A stretch of 24,187 nt of DNA, taken from IMG/VR virus record IMGVR_UViG_3300043823_000176, positions 1 through 24,187 of that record; one strand, given 5' to 3'. The first letter of the stretch is position 1. Every line of letters begins with the position of its first letter. The translations under genes were made by a program, and so were the position numbers. The notes beneath the pieces were generated by a model. The model was not told where the DNA came from, did not search any database, and saw only the letters and a list, made by a program, of their open reading frames with translations. Below are positions 13,581 to 21,163 of this stretch, one piece after another. Source of the stretch: a virus.

Positions 13581-15035
13581 ATGGCGACTAACACAACACC
13601 ATATAATAACTTTGTCCCACAAATGGATTACACAAGCCGTGACTTTTCATCCATTAGTTCGGACCTTGAAAACTTAATTCAATACTACCTTCCTGCTTGG
13701 ACAAATAGAGATACCTCAGACTTCGGTATGACCCTTCTGGAGCTCTTTTCCTACGTAGGTGACAACTTAAGTTTCTATATCGATAGAGCTATGAACGAGT
13801 CGTTTTTGACTACTGCTAGCCAAAGAAGCAGCGTAATCGATATTGCTACTCTTCTAAATTATTCCCCAGCAAACGCTAGAGCAGCTACCACACAGGTAAC
13901 GTTTACAAACAATACCTCTGGAACGTACACCGTTCCTGCAGGTACTCAAGTAGCAACAACAACTGTCGTGAACAGCAATAACCAACAAATTGTTTTTGAA
14001 GTTCAATCGGCTACATTAGTACCCCCTGGTAGTACCACAGGTGTTATTGTTAACGAAGGTTCTTCTTATACTGACCCTATTATCGTATCTGACGGTCTCG
14101 CTACTCAAACCTACCAACTTAAGAACGCGCCTGTAGTTGACCAGACAGTGTCTGTAACTGTGGATTCAACAGTGTACACATATATGTCTAGCTTGATTGA
14201 TGCCTCAGCTACTGACCCTGTTTTTACAACAAGCTTTGATGATTTAGGAAATTCTTTCATCGTCTTCGGAGACGGAGTTAACGGGCGAGTACCACCAATT
14301 AATAACCAGATAACAGTGACGTACCGTGTAGGAAGTGGTTCTGCTGGAAACGTACCTGCTGGTTCAATTAATAAGATTATTACTAATACTCAACCAGGTC
14401 TCACAGTTTCTCAACCTAATGCTGCTATCGGCGGGTCTGACCAAGAAGCAACTGATTCTATTAGGCAGAATACTCCAAAAGCCATTTCAACCCTTAATAG
14501 AGTCGTTACCTTAAACGATTATGCTAACTACGTCACGTCGTATCTAAACGCTGACAAGGCAAACGCTGTAGGTAATTCTTTTTCTAGTGTAGTTGTATAT
14601 GCAGCTCAAGCGGGTGACCCTGGTCAAGTAAGCGGTACACTAACTTCAGCCTTCACAGCACTTGCCGCCAACATCCAAAATGGATTGGCAAACGTTATCT
14701 ATCCTACTACTACAGTAACAGTCCTACCACCAAGCTATGTAAATATAGATGTAAGCGTAACGGTAACTGTAGCCCCTAACAGAAAAGCAAGTGCAATTCA
14801 AACAGCTGTAAATGCTGCTATTGCAGATTTATTGTCATTTACAAACACTTCTTTTGCCGACACTATCCGACAAACAGATGTTCAAAACGCGTGTAATGGT
14901 GTTGACGGTGTTACCAATACTGTTATCACTCTTCTCAATAGAGACGGCTCTACAGGTGTTATTGACGTGACAACTCAATATTTTGAAATCCCACAAGCAC
15001 TTACCATCACAGTAACAACTGTTGGCGGAATCTAA
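13581..15035 (+). CDS. Baseplate wedge protein, P2 gpJ / T4 gp6 / XkdT-like
   Basis: A 484-residue protein with the Baseplate_J layout. The N-terminal segment 'MDYTSRDFSSISSDLENLIQYYLPAWTNRDTSDFGMTLLELFSYVGDNLSFYIDRAMNESFL' matches 'DYtsrDf..i...l......p.w.d...sD.g..llel.a.vgd.l..y.dr...E.fL'. 'FIVFGDGVNGRVPP' at about 230-243 and 'YRVGSGSAGNVPAGSINKI' are the central-domain hallmarks (FGDG..G..P, G..GNv..g.i). The C-terminal part (NDYANYVTS, 'VNIDVSVTVTVAPN') completes the fold. It clamps hub and sheath in the wedge. Length is typical. Confidence 0.92.
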   Translation: MATNTTPYNNFVPQMDYTSRDFSSISSDLENLIQYYLPAWTNRDTSDFGMTLLELFSYVGDNLSFYIDRAMNESFLTTASQRSSVIDIATLLNYSPANARAATTQVTFTNNTSGTYTVPAGTQVATTTVVNSNNQQIVFEVQSATLVPPGSTTGVIVNEGSSYTDPIIVSDGLATQTYQLKNAPVVDQTVSVTVDSTVYTYMSSLIDASATDPVFTTSFDDLGNSFIVFGDGVNGRVPPINNQITVTYRVGSGSAGNVPAGSINKIITNTQPGLTVSQPNAAIGGSDQEATDSIRQNTPKAISTLNRVVTLNDYANYVTSYLNADKANAVGNSFSSVVVYAAQAGDPGQVSGTLTSAFTALAANIQNGLANVIYPTTTVTVLPPSYVNIDVSVTVTVAPNRKASAIQTAVNAAIADLLSFTNTSFADTIRQTDVQNACNGVDGVTNTVITLLNRDGSTGVIDVTTQYFEIPQALTITVTTVGGI

Positions 15036-15047
15036 AAAGGAGAGAAC

Positions 15048-15449
15048 ATGCCATATGGAGTAACCGCGCAATATCCAACAGCCATCGTATCTAGTTTTAC
15101 TACTCACGTAAATCAGACAGAAATTATTGATGCGTCACACCCCAACTTGCTTCAGGCTGAGGTACAAGCTATTGAGACCACTCTAGGAATTACTCCTGAG
15201 AACTCAGGTAATTTTACGACTACCTTGTCAGTTAATGGCTCTGGGTCAACAAGCCCCAGTATCAGCACCTATGTCTACACAGGGTACACAACCTTTAACA
15301 CGTTTAGTGACCGTGTAACAAACGTAGAGAACTTAGCAGCTACTGCCTACGCAGCAACAAGCGGTATTGCAACAGTAAGTTCTACAGTTACAACCCACAC
15401 AACACTTATCAGCAACTTGTCAGCAATCAGTTCTATGGGCGGATACTAA
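15048..15449 (+). CDS. Tail fibre-associated small protein
   Basis: A 133-residue protein after AAAAGGAGAGAAC. Residues about 19-52 carry THVNQTEIIDASHPNLLQAE followed by VQAIETTLGITPE. This is the 'Hvn..e.i.A.h.N.Lq.Ev.AiE.tLG..P' motif shared by many phage tail-fibre or fibre-attachment proteins and thought to form a trimeric coiled attachment segment. The rest is Ser/Thr-rich with a heptad-like C-terminal stretch (VTNVENLAATAYAATSGIATVSSTV...), consistent with a coiled coil. It sits between gpJ-like and gpI-like genes, so it probably sits at the baseplate rim. The exact role is not known. Confidence 0.6.
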   Translation: MPYGVTAQYPTAIVSSFTTHVNQTEIIDASHPNLLQAEVQAIETTLGITPENSGNFTTTLSVNGSGSTSPSISTYVYTGYTTFNTFSDRVTNVENLAATAYAATSGIATVSSTVTTHTTLISNLSAISSMGGY

Positions 15450-15458
15450 GGATAAACG

Positions 15459-18278
15459 ATGTCTAAATATGGCATAGATATATACGGAAAAGCGTATTAT
15501 GGAAGCAATGCAATCACTAACTACGACGCGTCTCCATTTAATGCTGTACCTATAGATTATGCCAAAATAGAACTTACTTGGCAATCTCCGTCAGGATACT
15601 GGACGGGTATACGTTTATTGCGTAATTCATATGGATACTGTGAAACTCCTGATGATGGAATTATTCTTCTAGATGAAACTCGTGGGCTCACTAACACTGC
15701 TTTGAGCACCTATTTTTATGACCCCGCAGCTCCTGAGCAACCTATCCTTCCACACCTAAACACATCTACAACACCTAGTGATACTAGAACTATATCTTCT
15801 TGGTCAGTAACTGCTGGCACAGCCACATTGTTTCTAGATGACGTGTCTTACCTTACAGGTGGGGTAACTGTAAATATCTATGGTGGTACTCCTATTGATG
15901 GTACTTGGTTAGTTGCTACAGTTAATGACGATAACACTTCATCGAACTATCGTTCAATAACAATAAACTCTGTCCCATCTAGCCTCAACGGACAGTCGGG
16001 CACAACTGGTTACCTTTACATAAACGAACTTACTCAAGGTCAGTTTTACTATTACTCTCTTTTTATCAAAACTCTAACAAACACTTTTCAAGTTACTGGG
16101 GCAACAAGTACAGGAACTGAAGTTACTTATACCACTTCAGTACCACACACATTTTCTGTCGGTAACTTTGTTGGCGTTATGAATCTTAATAATTCTGCCT
16201 TTAACGTAACTGGGGCTCAGGTTGTCGCAGTGACCTCGACTACATTCACTATTTACTCAGAAGCATCAGGCACAGCATCCCCAGCGTCAGGTCTTACAGC
16301 CGTCGCTGGTATTAATACTACGTGGGTAAACGCGGGAAATGCTTCTGGAATTTCTGTAAAAGACTACGGCTCCCAGTACCTTTTCTATGATTACTTACCT
16401 AACATTTATAAAGTTCCTGACATCTCTCAAGGACTTGATAATCCAGAGAACGACACATTAAGAAGCTTTCTTGCCATCTTTGGTTTTTACTATGACCTTT
16501 TAAAGACTTATGCTGACTTGACCAGAACTAAGTATCAGGTGGATGGTCTATTTGGCGATTTAATTCCCGCTCTTTTACAACAGTTTAACTTCGTTAATGA
16601 ACCTGAGCTTGGATATAAGCGTATGCGTTCTCTTATTAAAAACGCTGTTCACTTATATCAATCGAAGGGCAGCGCCCTAGGAGTTTCTGACTATATCAAA
16701 GCATTAACTAGACGTGATTGTTCTTTAGTTCAAGGTAAAAACCTATTCCTTGACTCCACAGACGCTTCTTTTGAACTTGTTTCTACAGACACTCCTGCAG
16801 GTCGTTGGGTCGCTACTAACGGAACGCTTGTTGGTTCAGTTGCTATTCCGATTACTTCCTGGTCGTCTACCTCCTCAACCTTAACTCTTAACCTTGTTTA
16901 TAACTCTAAAACTGCGGCAGCAATAGCAACAGGTCAATCAGTCGTATTGAGCGGAACGCCAGGGGTAGATGGCACTTACACCATAGGTACTCTGTCCAAT
17001 GTTGCGAGCACTCTTTTTCAAACTAACACAACCACTATAACAATCACAGGCTCGTTCCCTGTTGCTACAGGAACTACAGGTGTTCTATACCCTACAACTG
17101 TAACTCCGTTCTTAGAAAGCGGAGGAATATCTGGATATCCTAATTCCATCTTGGGTCTAGGTATTCTTACAGCAAATGCGTCTGGCACTTTGTCAGCAGC
17201 TTGTGGTGCCGCAGATACTGTGCAACAAAGTATTCCTGTTACTGCTGGTCTTTCTTACACATTTAGTTACCATGTTTACTCAAAGGTGTCTGGTAAAAGC
17301 TTTACGGCTGGTATGAGTTGGTACGACTATCGCGGAAATTTGTTGTCCACAACGACAGCTTCATCTGGCACGGCTACTTCAACTACTGCGTGGACAAAAG
17401 TTTCCTACACAGCGTCAGCGCCTACAGGTGCTTACTTCTGTGTACCTATAATCTCCACTGCAAGCGCTACATCTGGCAACATTCACTATATCGATGCGTG
17501 TCAGCTAGAGCAAGCATCTTCAGCAACCTTCTTCCAAGATGCTCGTCAACTTCAAGTGTTCGTAGACCCTGATAGAATCAACTTAGTTTCATACCCAGAT
17601 TTTGATTATGGAAGCGTAGGAAGTTGGTCCGCTACAAACGGAACAGTGTCCGTTGCCGTTGGTGAAGGCTCTATCTCAAATAACTTAAATAGCCCATCTA
17701 GCGCTAACATGGCAGAGGCTTACGCAACAGGAACATCTAATGTAACAATCAGCTACTCATCAACTACAGGTGGCTACATTTCCGTACAACCAAGTGAGCA
17801 ATACACATATGGTGTTTACATGGTTACCTCAGATGACAACAGCCCCACAACAGGCTTTAATGCGTACATTCAGATTGACTGGTATGACTCAAGCTACAAC
17901 TTGATTACAAGTTCAATCTCCCCTACATACAAAACTAACAATGACCCACAACCTCCTCTTAACTACTCACTAACAGCGACATCTCCATCAACTGCTGCGT
18001 GGGCAAACTTAAAGATTGTTTGGTTGTCACCAACAGGGTCTGGTTATGGATTCCGCTTTAGCCAAGTTATCTTTGAAAACGCTCCCTACTACAATGATTA
18101 CTTCAACGGAGACTGGGGTTACGCGGACTCTTCTGACCTAGTATGGTCAGGTACTCGCGGAGCTAGCCCAAGCTACTACTACAGAAACAACGTGGCTACC
18201 AAAGCCATCTTGTCAAATACACTTGAACAGTTCGTGGCGTATGGCACTAATTATGCTGTTTACTACGCCGTAGTGTAA
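15459..18278 (+). CDS. Large gpI-like tail protein with carbohydrate-binding jelly rolls (probable receptor-binding protein)
   Basis: A 939-residue modular protein. Residues about 30-205 hold a fibronectin-III-like domain (IELTWQSPSGYWTGIRLLRN at 37-56, closing with FYYYSLFIK at 197-204) interrupted by a beta insert at about 110-187. A second insert follows at 208-283. Residues about 303-425 are the P2 gpI-like baseplate domain (YDYLPNIYK, 'LRSFLAIFGFYYDLLKTYADLTRTKYQVDGLFGDLIPAL', RMRSLIKNAVHLYQSKGS). Two CBM4/9-like jelly rolls follow, at 428-690 (again carrying an insert at 458-546) and 708-875, each with 'F.v.a...Y..s.y......' strands and the ending 'Y.D..qlE....' in the first. The short C-terminal part (YYNDYFNGDWGYADSSDLVWSG) is a shared fibre-end motif. 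It probably joins the wedge to receptor sugars. It is the last tail gene. Confidence 0.8.
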   Translation: MSKYGIDIYGKAYYGSNAITNYDASPFNAVPIDYAKIELTWQSPSGYWTGIRLLRNSYGYCETPDDGIILLDETRGLTNTALSTYFYDPAAPEQPILPHLNTSTTPSDTRTISSWSVTAGTATLFLDDVSYLTGGVTVNIYGGTPIDGTWLVATVNDDNTSSNYRSITINSVPSSLNGQSGTTGYLYINELTQGQFYYYSLFIKTLTNTFQVTGATSTGTEVTYTTSVPHTFSVGNFVGVMNLNNSAFNVTGAQVVAVTSTTFTIYSEASGTASPASGLTAVAGINTTWVNAGNASGISVKDYGSQYLFYDYLPNIYKVPDISQGLDNPENDTLRSFLAIFGFYYDLLKTYADLTRTKYQVDGLFGDLIPALLQQFNFVNEPELGYKRMRSLIKNAVHLYQSKGSALGVSDYIKALTRRDCSLVQGKNLFLDSTDASFELVSTDTPAGRWVATNGTLVGSVAIPITSWSSTSSTLTLNLVYNSKTAAAIATGQSVVLSGTPGVDGTYTIGTLSNVASTLFQTNTTTITITGSFPVATGTTGVLYPTTVTPFLESGGISGYPNSILGLGILTANASGTLSAACGAADTVQQSIPVTAGLSYTFSYHVYSKVSGKSFTAGMSWYDYRGNLLSTTTASSGTATSTTAWTKVSYTASAPTGAYFCVPIISTASATSGNIHYIDACQLEQASSATFFQDARQLQVFVDPDRINLVSYPDFDYGSVGSWSATNGTVSVAVGEGSISNNLNSPSSANMAEAYATGTSNVTISYSSTTGGYISVQPSEQYTYGVYMVTSDDNSPTTGFNAYIQIDWYDSSYNLITSSISPTYKTNNDPQPPLNYSLTATSPSTAAWANLKIVWLSPTGSGYGFRFSQVIFENAPYYNDYFNGDWGYADSSDLVWSGTRGASPSYYYRNNVATKAILSNTLEQFVAYGTNYAVYYAVV

Positions 18279-18287
18279 GCTTTTTGT

Positions 18288-18563
18288 ATGACTGAACTAC
18301 TTGTGGTGTCTTTGTTCTCTGCATTTTTTATTGCTTTGTTTGAGCGCTTTGTTCACCTAGGCATTATGAAAATATTTGTGGCATTAGCGATATCCACTGG
18401 TGGCTTCTTTCTCTGGGGCGGCATCTCTATTAGACACATGGTTATCTATGTTGGTGCGTGCTGTTTTTTAGCCCCGTTCTTGGCTCTCATAGCCGACAAA
18501 TTATCCACGTTTACCAAAGCAATCGAGGTTCCTCTTAACCCACTTGGGCGAAACCGCTTTTAA
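18288..18563 (+). CDS. Small three-helix membrane protein, unknown function (holin-like candidate)
   Basis: A 91-residue protein with three predicted membrane helices: about 4-23 (LLVVSLFSAFFIALFERFVH with charged E/R inside), 28-46 (IFVALAISTGGFFLWGGI) and 51-69 (MVIYVGACCFLAPFLALIA). These are followed by a short basic tail (GRNRF). Size and three-helix topology fit class I holins, and it sits right after the tail genes where lysis genes often lie. No endolysin gene is adjacent, so the holin reading is weak. It may instead be a membrane-modifying early protein. No Shine-Dalgarno sequence precedes the ATG at 18288, which is 9 bases after the previous stop. Confidence 0.5.
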   Translation: MTELLVVSLFSAFFIALFERFVHLGIMKIFVALAISTGGFFLWGGISIRHMVIYVGACCFLAPFLALIADKLSTFTKAIEVPLNPLGRNRF

Positions 18564-18573
18564 GGTATATACT
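18544..18573 (+). promoter_or_regulatory. Candidate sigma70-type promoter for the replication module
   Basis: TTGGGC (18544-18549) and TATACT (18568-18573) are separated by 18 bases. The -10 box matches five of six consensus positions and the -35 box three of six. Transcription would start near 18580, about 20 bases before the ATG at 18599, leaving room for the AAAGGAG ribosome binding site. It overlaps the end of the membrane-protein gene and marks the switch from tail to replication genes. Confidence 0.4.
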
Positions 18574-18598
18574 GGCGCTCCCTTAGAAAGGAGCAGCC

Positions 18599-19279
18599 AT
18601 GGCTGAAACAACATACCTGTTCGTCGCTGGTAACGGAAAAACCAGCTCTACAAATATCGAAACACTTCTTGATGATTATATTCACGCACTAAAACGCAAG
18701 AAGCAAACACCTGTTCTCGTGGTTATTTATGACGACTACTTGTCTGAAGGTCAAACCTACGCTCTAAATGTTGCCAAGAATTTGAAGGTAGACATCGTTG
18801 CCTACGTTCCCAATGCCGACAGAGCAACAACCCTTCCACAAGGCTCTACCTTTGTTGAGAGCAAAGCTATATTCAAGGATGCAGCGAGCTTGTTCAAAGG
18901 AGACTCTAACGCCTTTGGACTTCTGCTATGGAACGACGAGGACCAGCGTTGCCTAGACGCCCTAGCTGTCTTTAGCGCGAAGGGCATCCCTTGTTATGAC
19001 CTAACTCACGGTCTATTGGATATCACTCCTGTTGAAGGTCTAAAAGCCTCTAAAGAGCCAAAGGTGCCAGTACAGGAAACTTTGGAGTATCAAAGTACCC
19101 CTGAGCCTTTAGAGACCCTCTACGAGGCTGTAGAAGACGAATATGAGGATTCTGAGGACGACCTGGAGTACACCCCAGAGGAAGAATTGGCTATGGAGTA
19201 CCTCTACGATGCCATGAAGACGATTGCTACGGTTATCGCTGATATGGTCATGCGTGAAGTAAAAGACCGCAAGAAATGA
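18599..19279 (+). CDS. Rossmann-like protein (SLOG-like?) with acidic C-terminal region, unknown function
   Basis: A 226-residue protein after a strong AAAGGAG site. Residues 1-145 alternate strands and helices like a Rossmann fold: TYLFVAGNGKTSSTNIETLL at 5-24, VLVVIYDDYLSEGQTYALNVAKNL at 39-62, VDIVAYVPNA at 64-73, 'AFGLLLWNDEDQRCLDALAVFSAKGIPCYDLT'. The pattern 'strand-G-N-G-K, DD.., s.gq..al..A' recalls SLOG/DprA-like nucleotide-binding proteins, but I cannot confirm a family. From about 150 on there is a linker and a strongly acidic stretch (EAVEDEYEDSEDDLEYTPEEELA), then a C-terminal helix. It is the first gene of the replication run and overlaps the next by four bases. Confidence 0.4.
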   Translation: MAETTYLFVAGNGKTSSTNIETLLDDYIHALKRKKQTPVLVVIYDDYLSEGQTYALNVAKNLKVDIVAYVPNADRATTLPQGSTFVESKAIFKDAASLFKGDSNAFGLLLWNDEDQRCLDALAVFSAKGIPCYDLTHGLLDITPVEGLKASKEPKVPVQETLEYQSTPEPLETLYEAVEDEYEDSEDDLEYTPEEELAMEYLYDAMKTIATVIADMVMREVKDRKK

Positions 19280-20175
19280 TTTCCCCTGAAGCCCTAGGGG
19301 TCTACATCTACTGTCTAGCCAAAGGCTGGACCACAGTAACTCTTGATGAACTTTGCAAAGCCATGCCCCAGCATGGTCGCAAGGTCTACATGCGCTGCAT
19401 GAAAGAGCTAAAGGATGTGGGGTTAGCCTATTTGCGCCACGAGGTAATTAACGGTCATCTGACCAAAGTAACTTACATTGATAGTTCCCAAAAAGAACTA
19501 TCCGATGGTTCCCTAAAGGAACTATTGTATTCGCTAGCTGTGCTATATAGCCCTATAGCTAATATAACCAATATAGCTAATAAACCTAATATAGCTAAAA
19601 GCTTAGATATATCAGAAAATATAAATTTTCTGGAAAATGAAAAAGTAGACGTAATAAGATTTGGAGAAGGCTTCGTGGAATTTGAATATAGCGCGGATGA
19701 CAAAGAGTACATGCGTGAGGCACAACAGCGTCGTGCCGAGGAAAAGGCACTTAACCAAAAAGCCCGTGACGAGGAACGCATGGCTAAGTTTCGTGAAAAG
19801 GTCACCATCAGAGATAGAAATTTAGTCCCGCCTTCAGATTGGTCGGTCTCAGATGTTGCATACTATTTTCAGGAGATGGCTGCTCGCTGGGACTTGATGC
19901 CTTGGCGAGTAAAGGAAACCCGATTCCTAGAAGCTTTGGGTAATGCCCACAGTAAGCATGGGACTGATGGGGCTCAGGAAAAGGCGATGGTAGACGCGTT
20001 CTTAGCCCAACCGTGGGTCAAGACTGTGAAAGACCCCAATCGACTTTGGAAGGCTTTTATTCAAAATTTTTCTGCCTTAAAGGAACAAGTTTCATTTTAT
20101 GTGTATGATACGAAAGTATATGAAGAGCAGGCTGAAGACCACCTTGCAAGAGCTAAAAGAATGTTGGGGGAGTGA
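19276..20175 (+). CDS. Winged-helix replication initiator-like protein (lambda O / DnaD-like role), with repeats inside the gene
   Basis: A 299-residue protein starting in an ATGA overlap. Residues 1-75 look like a winged helix: ISPEALGVYIYCLAKGWTTVTLDELCKAMPQHGRKVYMRCMKELKDVGLAY matches 'ls..AlglylyL.....w..s...L.......r..v...l.eL.d.Gyl'. Residues 90-112 read SPIANITNIANKPNIAKSLDI, a protein image of the DNA repeat at 19554-19607. A charged helix (DDKEYMREAQQRRAEEKALN) follows, then a C-terminal domain at about 195-285 (SDWSVSDVAYYFQEMAARWDLMPWRVKETRF...). Placement directly before the DnaC-like loader parallels lambda O-P. The role as origin-binding initiator is inferred from fold and context; it could be a transcription regulator. 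Confidence 0.6.
   Translation: MISPEALGVYIYCLAKGWTTVTLDELCKAMPQHGRKVYMRCMKELKDVGLAYLRHEVINGHLTKVTYIDSSQKELSDGSLKELLYSLAVLYSPIANITNIANKPNIAKSLDISENINFLENEKVDVIRFGEGFVEFEYSADDKEYMREAQQRRAEEKALNQKARDEERMAKFREKVTIRDRNLVPPSDWSVSDVAYYFQEMAARWDLMPWRVKETRFLEALGNAHSKHGTDGAQEKAMVDAFLAQPWVKTVKDPNRLWKAFIQNFSALKEQVSFYVYDTKVYEEQAEDHLARAKRMLGE
19554..19607 (+). repeat. Three 18-bp iteron-like direct repeats inside the initiator gene
   Basis: TATAGCTAA occurs at 19554, 19572 and 19590, exactly 18 bp apart. The first two 18-bp units agree at 15 of 18 positions; the third keeps the first nine. An 18-bp pitch is close to the ~20-bp spacing usual for origin iterons. The repeat encodes the in-frame IAN/IAK series. 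Together with the AT-rich inverted repeat at 19613-19632 it resembles the lambda origin, which lies in the O gene. Confidence 0.55.
19613..19632. repeat. AT-rich perfect inverted repeat beside the iterons, possible unwinding element
   Basis: CAGAAAAT (19613-19620) and ATTTTCTG (19625-19632) are perfect complements around the four-base ATAA. Counting 19554-19632, 17 of 79 bases are G or C, well below flanking coding DNA. Position directly after the three direct repeats suggests a DNA-unwinding or initiator-binding element of an origin. It lies within the open reading frame and is not followed by a T-tract, so it is not a terminator. Confidence 0.45.
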
Positions 20176-20870
20176 TGTACAAAGTTGAACAATTAAAGAT
20201 ACGACGTAAGGCGTGGTTCAAGGTTGCAGGCATCCCTGCTTCTTCAGTCGGTTGGACCTTGCGTGATTGCATTGACATTGATGATAAGGTTATTTCAACA
20301 GTGAAGTCGTGGATAAACCACGTAAAAGCTGGTCGAGTTATCAAGGCGTACTCTTCAAACGTTTGTGGCAAAGGTTTAATTATATTCGGAGAGCCAGGAA
20401 TGGGTAAGAGCACTCTTGCATCATCCATCTTGCAAGAAATTATCACAACGTTTTCTTTAGAACCTTTTTCTTGTGATGGGAGTGTCCTCGTACGTCCAGT
20501 TTATTTTTCATCGTACACAAAGTTAATTGCTGTTCGTGGTCGCATTTTTGATGGAGACGCTAGCTCTTGGGACGAAAGGTTAAATCTTGGTGTCCTTGGT
20601 GAATGTGACGACGATGCATACAATATTCGTGTTCTTGTGATTGATGACTTAGGTCGTGAGCACATGGGTGGTACAGGATGGACAAAGAACTTGTTGCATG
20701 AGATTGTACGTACACGTTATGAGAACGGTCTTCCTACTATCATCACTACAAACATGCCACCAGCCGTTTGGAAAGATATGTACGGGGATGCTACAGAGAG
20801 CTTTTTCCAAGAAGGTTTTCTGACTATACCTGTAAAAACTAAGGTAGGTAATCTAAGATTAAAACCGTGA
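20172..20870 (+). CDS. DnaC-like AAA+ helicase loader ATPase
   Basis: A 232-residue protein (from GTG 20172; the ATG at 20175 overlapping the previous stop is an equally likely start). Walker A is GEPGMGKST at 73-81, Walker B is VLVIDDLG at 154-161 and sensor 1 is TTN at 192-194 (PTIITTNMPP). This order and spacing match DnaC/IstB-type ATPases that load DnaB helicase on origin DNA. The N-terminus (residues 1-55) is helical and would contact the helicase. An arginine-finger-type residue lies within 'KNLLHEIVRTRYENGLPTI'. It follows the initiator gene and precedes, by two genes, the helicase, so a loader role is well supported. Confidence 0.85.
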   Translation: MMYKVEQLKIRRKAWFKVAGIPASSVGWTLRDCIDIDDKVISTVKSWINHVKAGRVIKAYSSNVCGKGLIIFGEPGMGKSTLASSILQEIITTFSLEPFSCDGSVLVRPVYFSSYTKLIAVRGRIFDGDASSWDERLNLGVLGECDDDAYNIRVLVIDDLGREHMGGTGWTKNLLHEIVRTRYENGLPTIITTNMPPAVWKDMYGDATESFFQEGFLTIPVKTKVGNLRLKP

Positions 20871-21163
20871 AAGGCAAACAACTTATACAAGTATTTTTGA
20901 GTACCAAAAGTACGACGCACCCAGGAATCTTTGAAGTCAGCAAAGACGGCAATAAAACGCTGTATTGTAACTGTCCTGGATTTGTGGCTAGAAATAAATG
21001 CAAACACACTGATTATGTAGAAGGTATGATGGCTGATAATCAGGGTGTATATCCTCTTAAGCTCTCTCCAAGGGCAACTGCAAAGGACGCTGAGGAGTCT
21101 ATGAAGTCCGATGAAGCCATGCGAAAGTTTATTATTAAGTTTGGAAAAATAGAGGTGTTGTAA
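20867..21163 (+). CDS. Small SWIM-like zinc-binding protein
   Basis: A 98-residue protein from a GTG that overlaps the loader's stop by four bases (GTGA). No strong ribosome binding site is seen, so coupling is likely. Residues 34-47 hold Cys34-x-Cys36-x8-Cys45-x-His47 (LYCNCPGFVARNKCKH), the CxCx(n)CxH pattern of SWIM zinc fingers, which bind DNA or proteins. An N-terminal beta pair (IQVFLSTKSTTHPGIFEVSKDG) and a C-terminal helical region flank it. SWIM-like small proteins of this kind occur in phage replication clusters, but their function is not known. The zinc site is inferred from the motif. Confidence 0.6.
   Translation: MKGKQLIQVFLSTKSTTHPGIFEVSKDGNKTLYCNCPGFVARNKCKHTDYVEGMMADNQGVYPLKLSPRATAKDAEESMKSDEAMRKFIIKFGKIEVL

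Noticed and set aside
18577-18594. Five-base stem GCTCC/GGAGC that could hide the ribosome binding site of the 18599 gene
   Set aside because: The stem is short and the predicted transcription start near 18580 would remove part of the left arm, so a regulatory hairpin is not supported.
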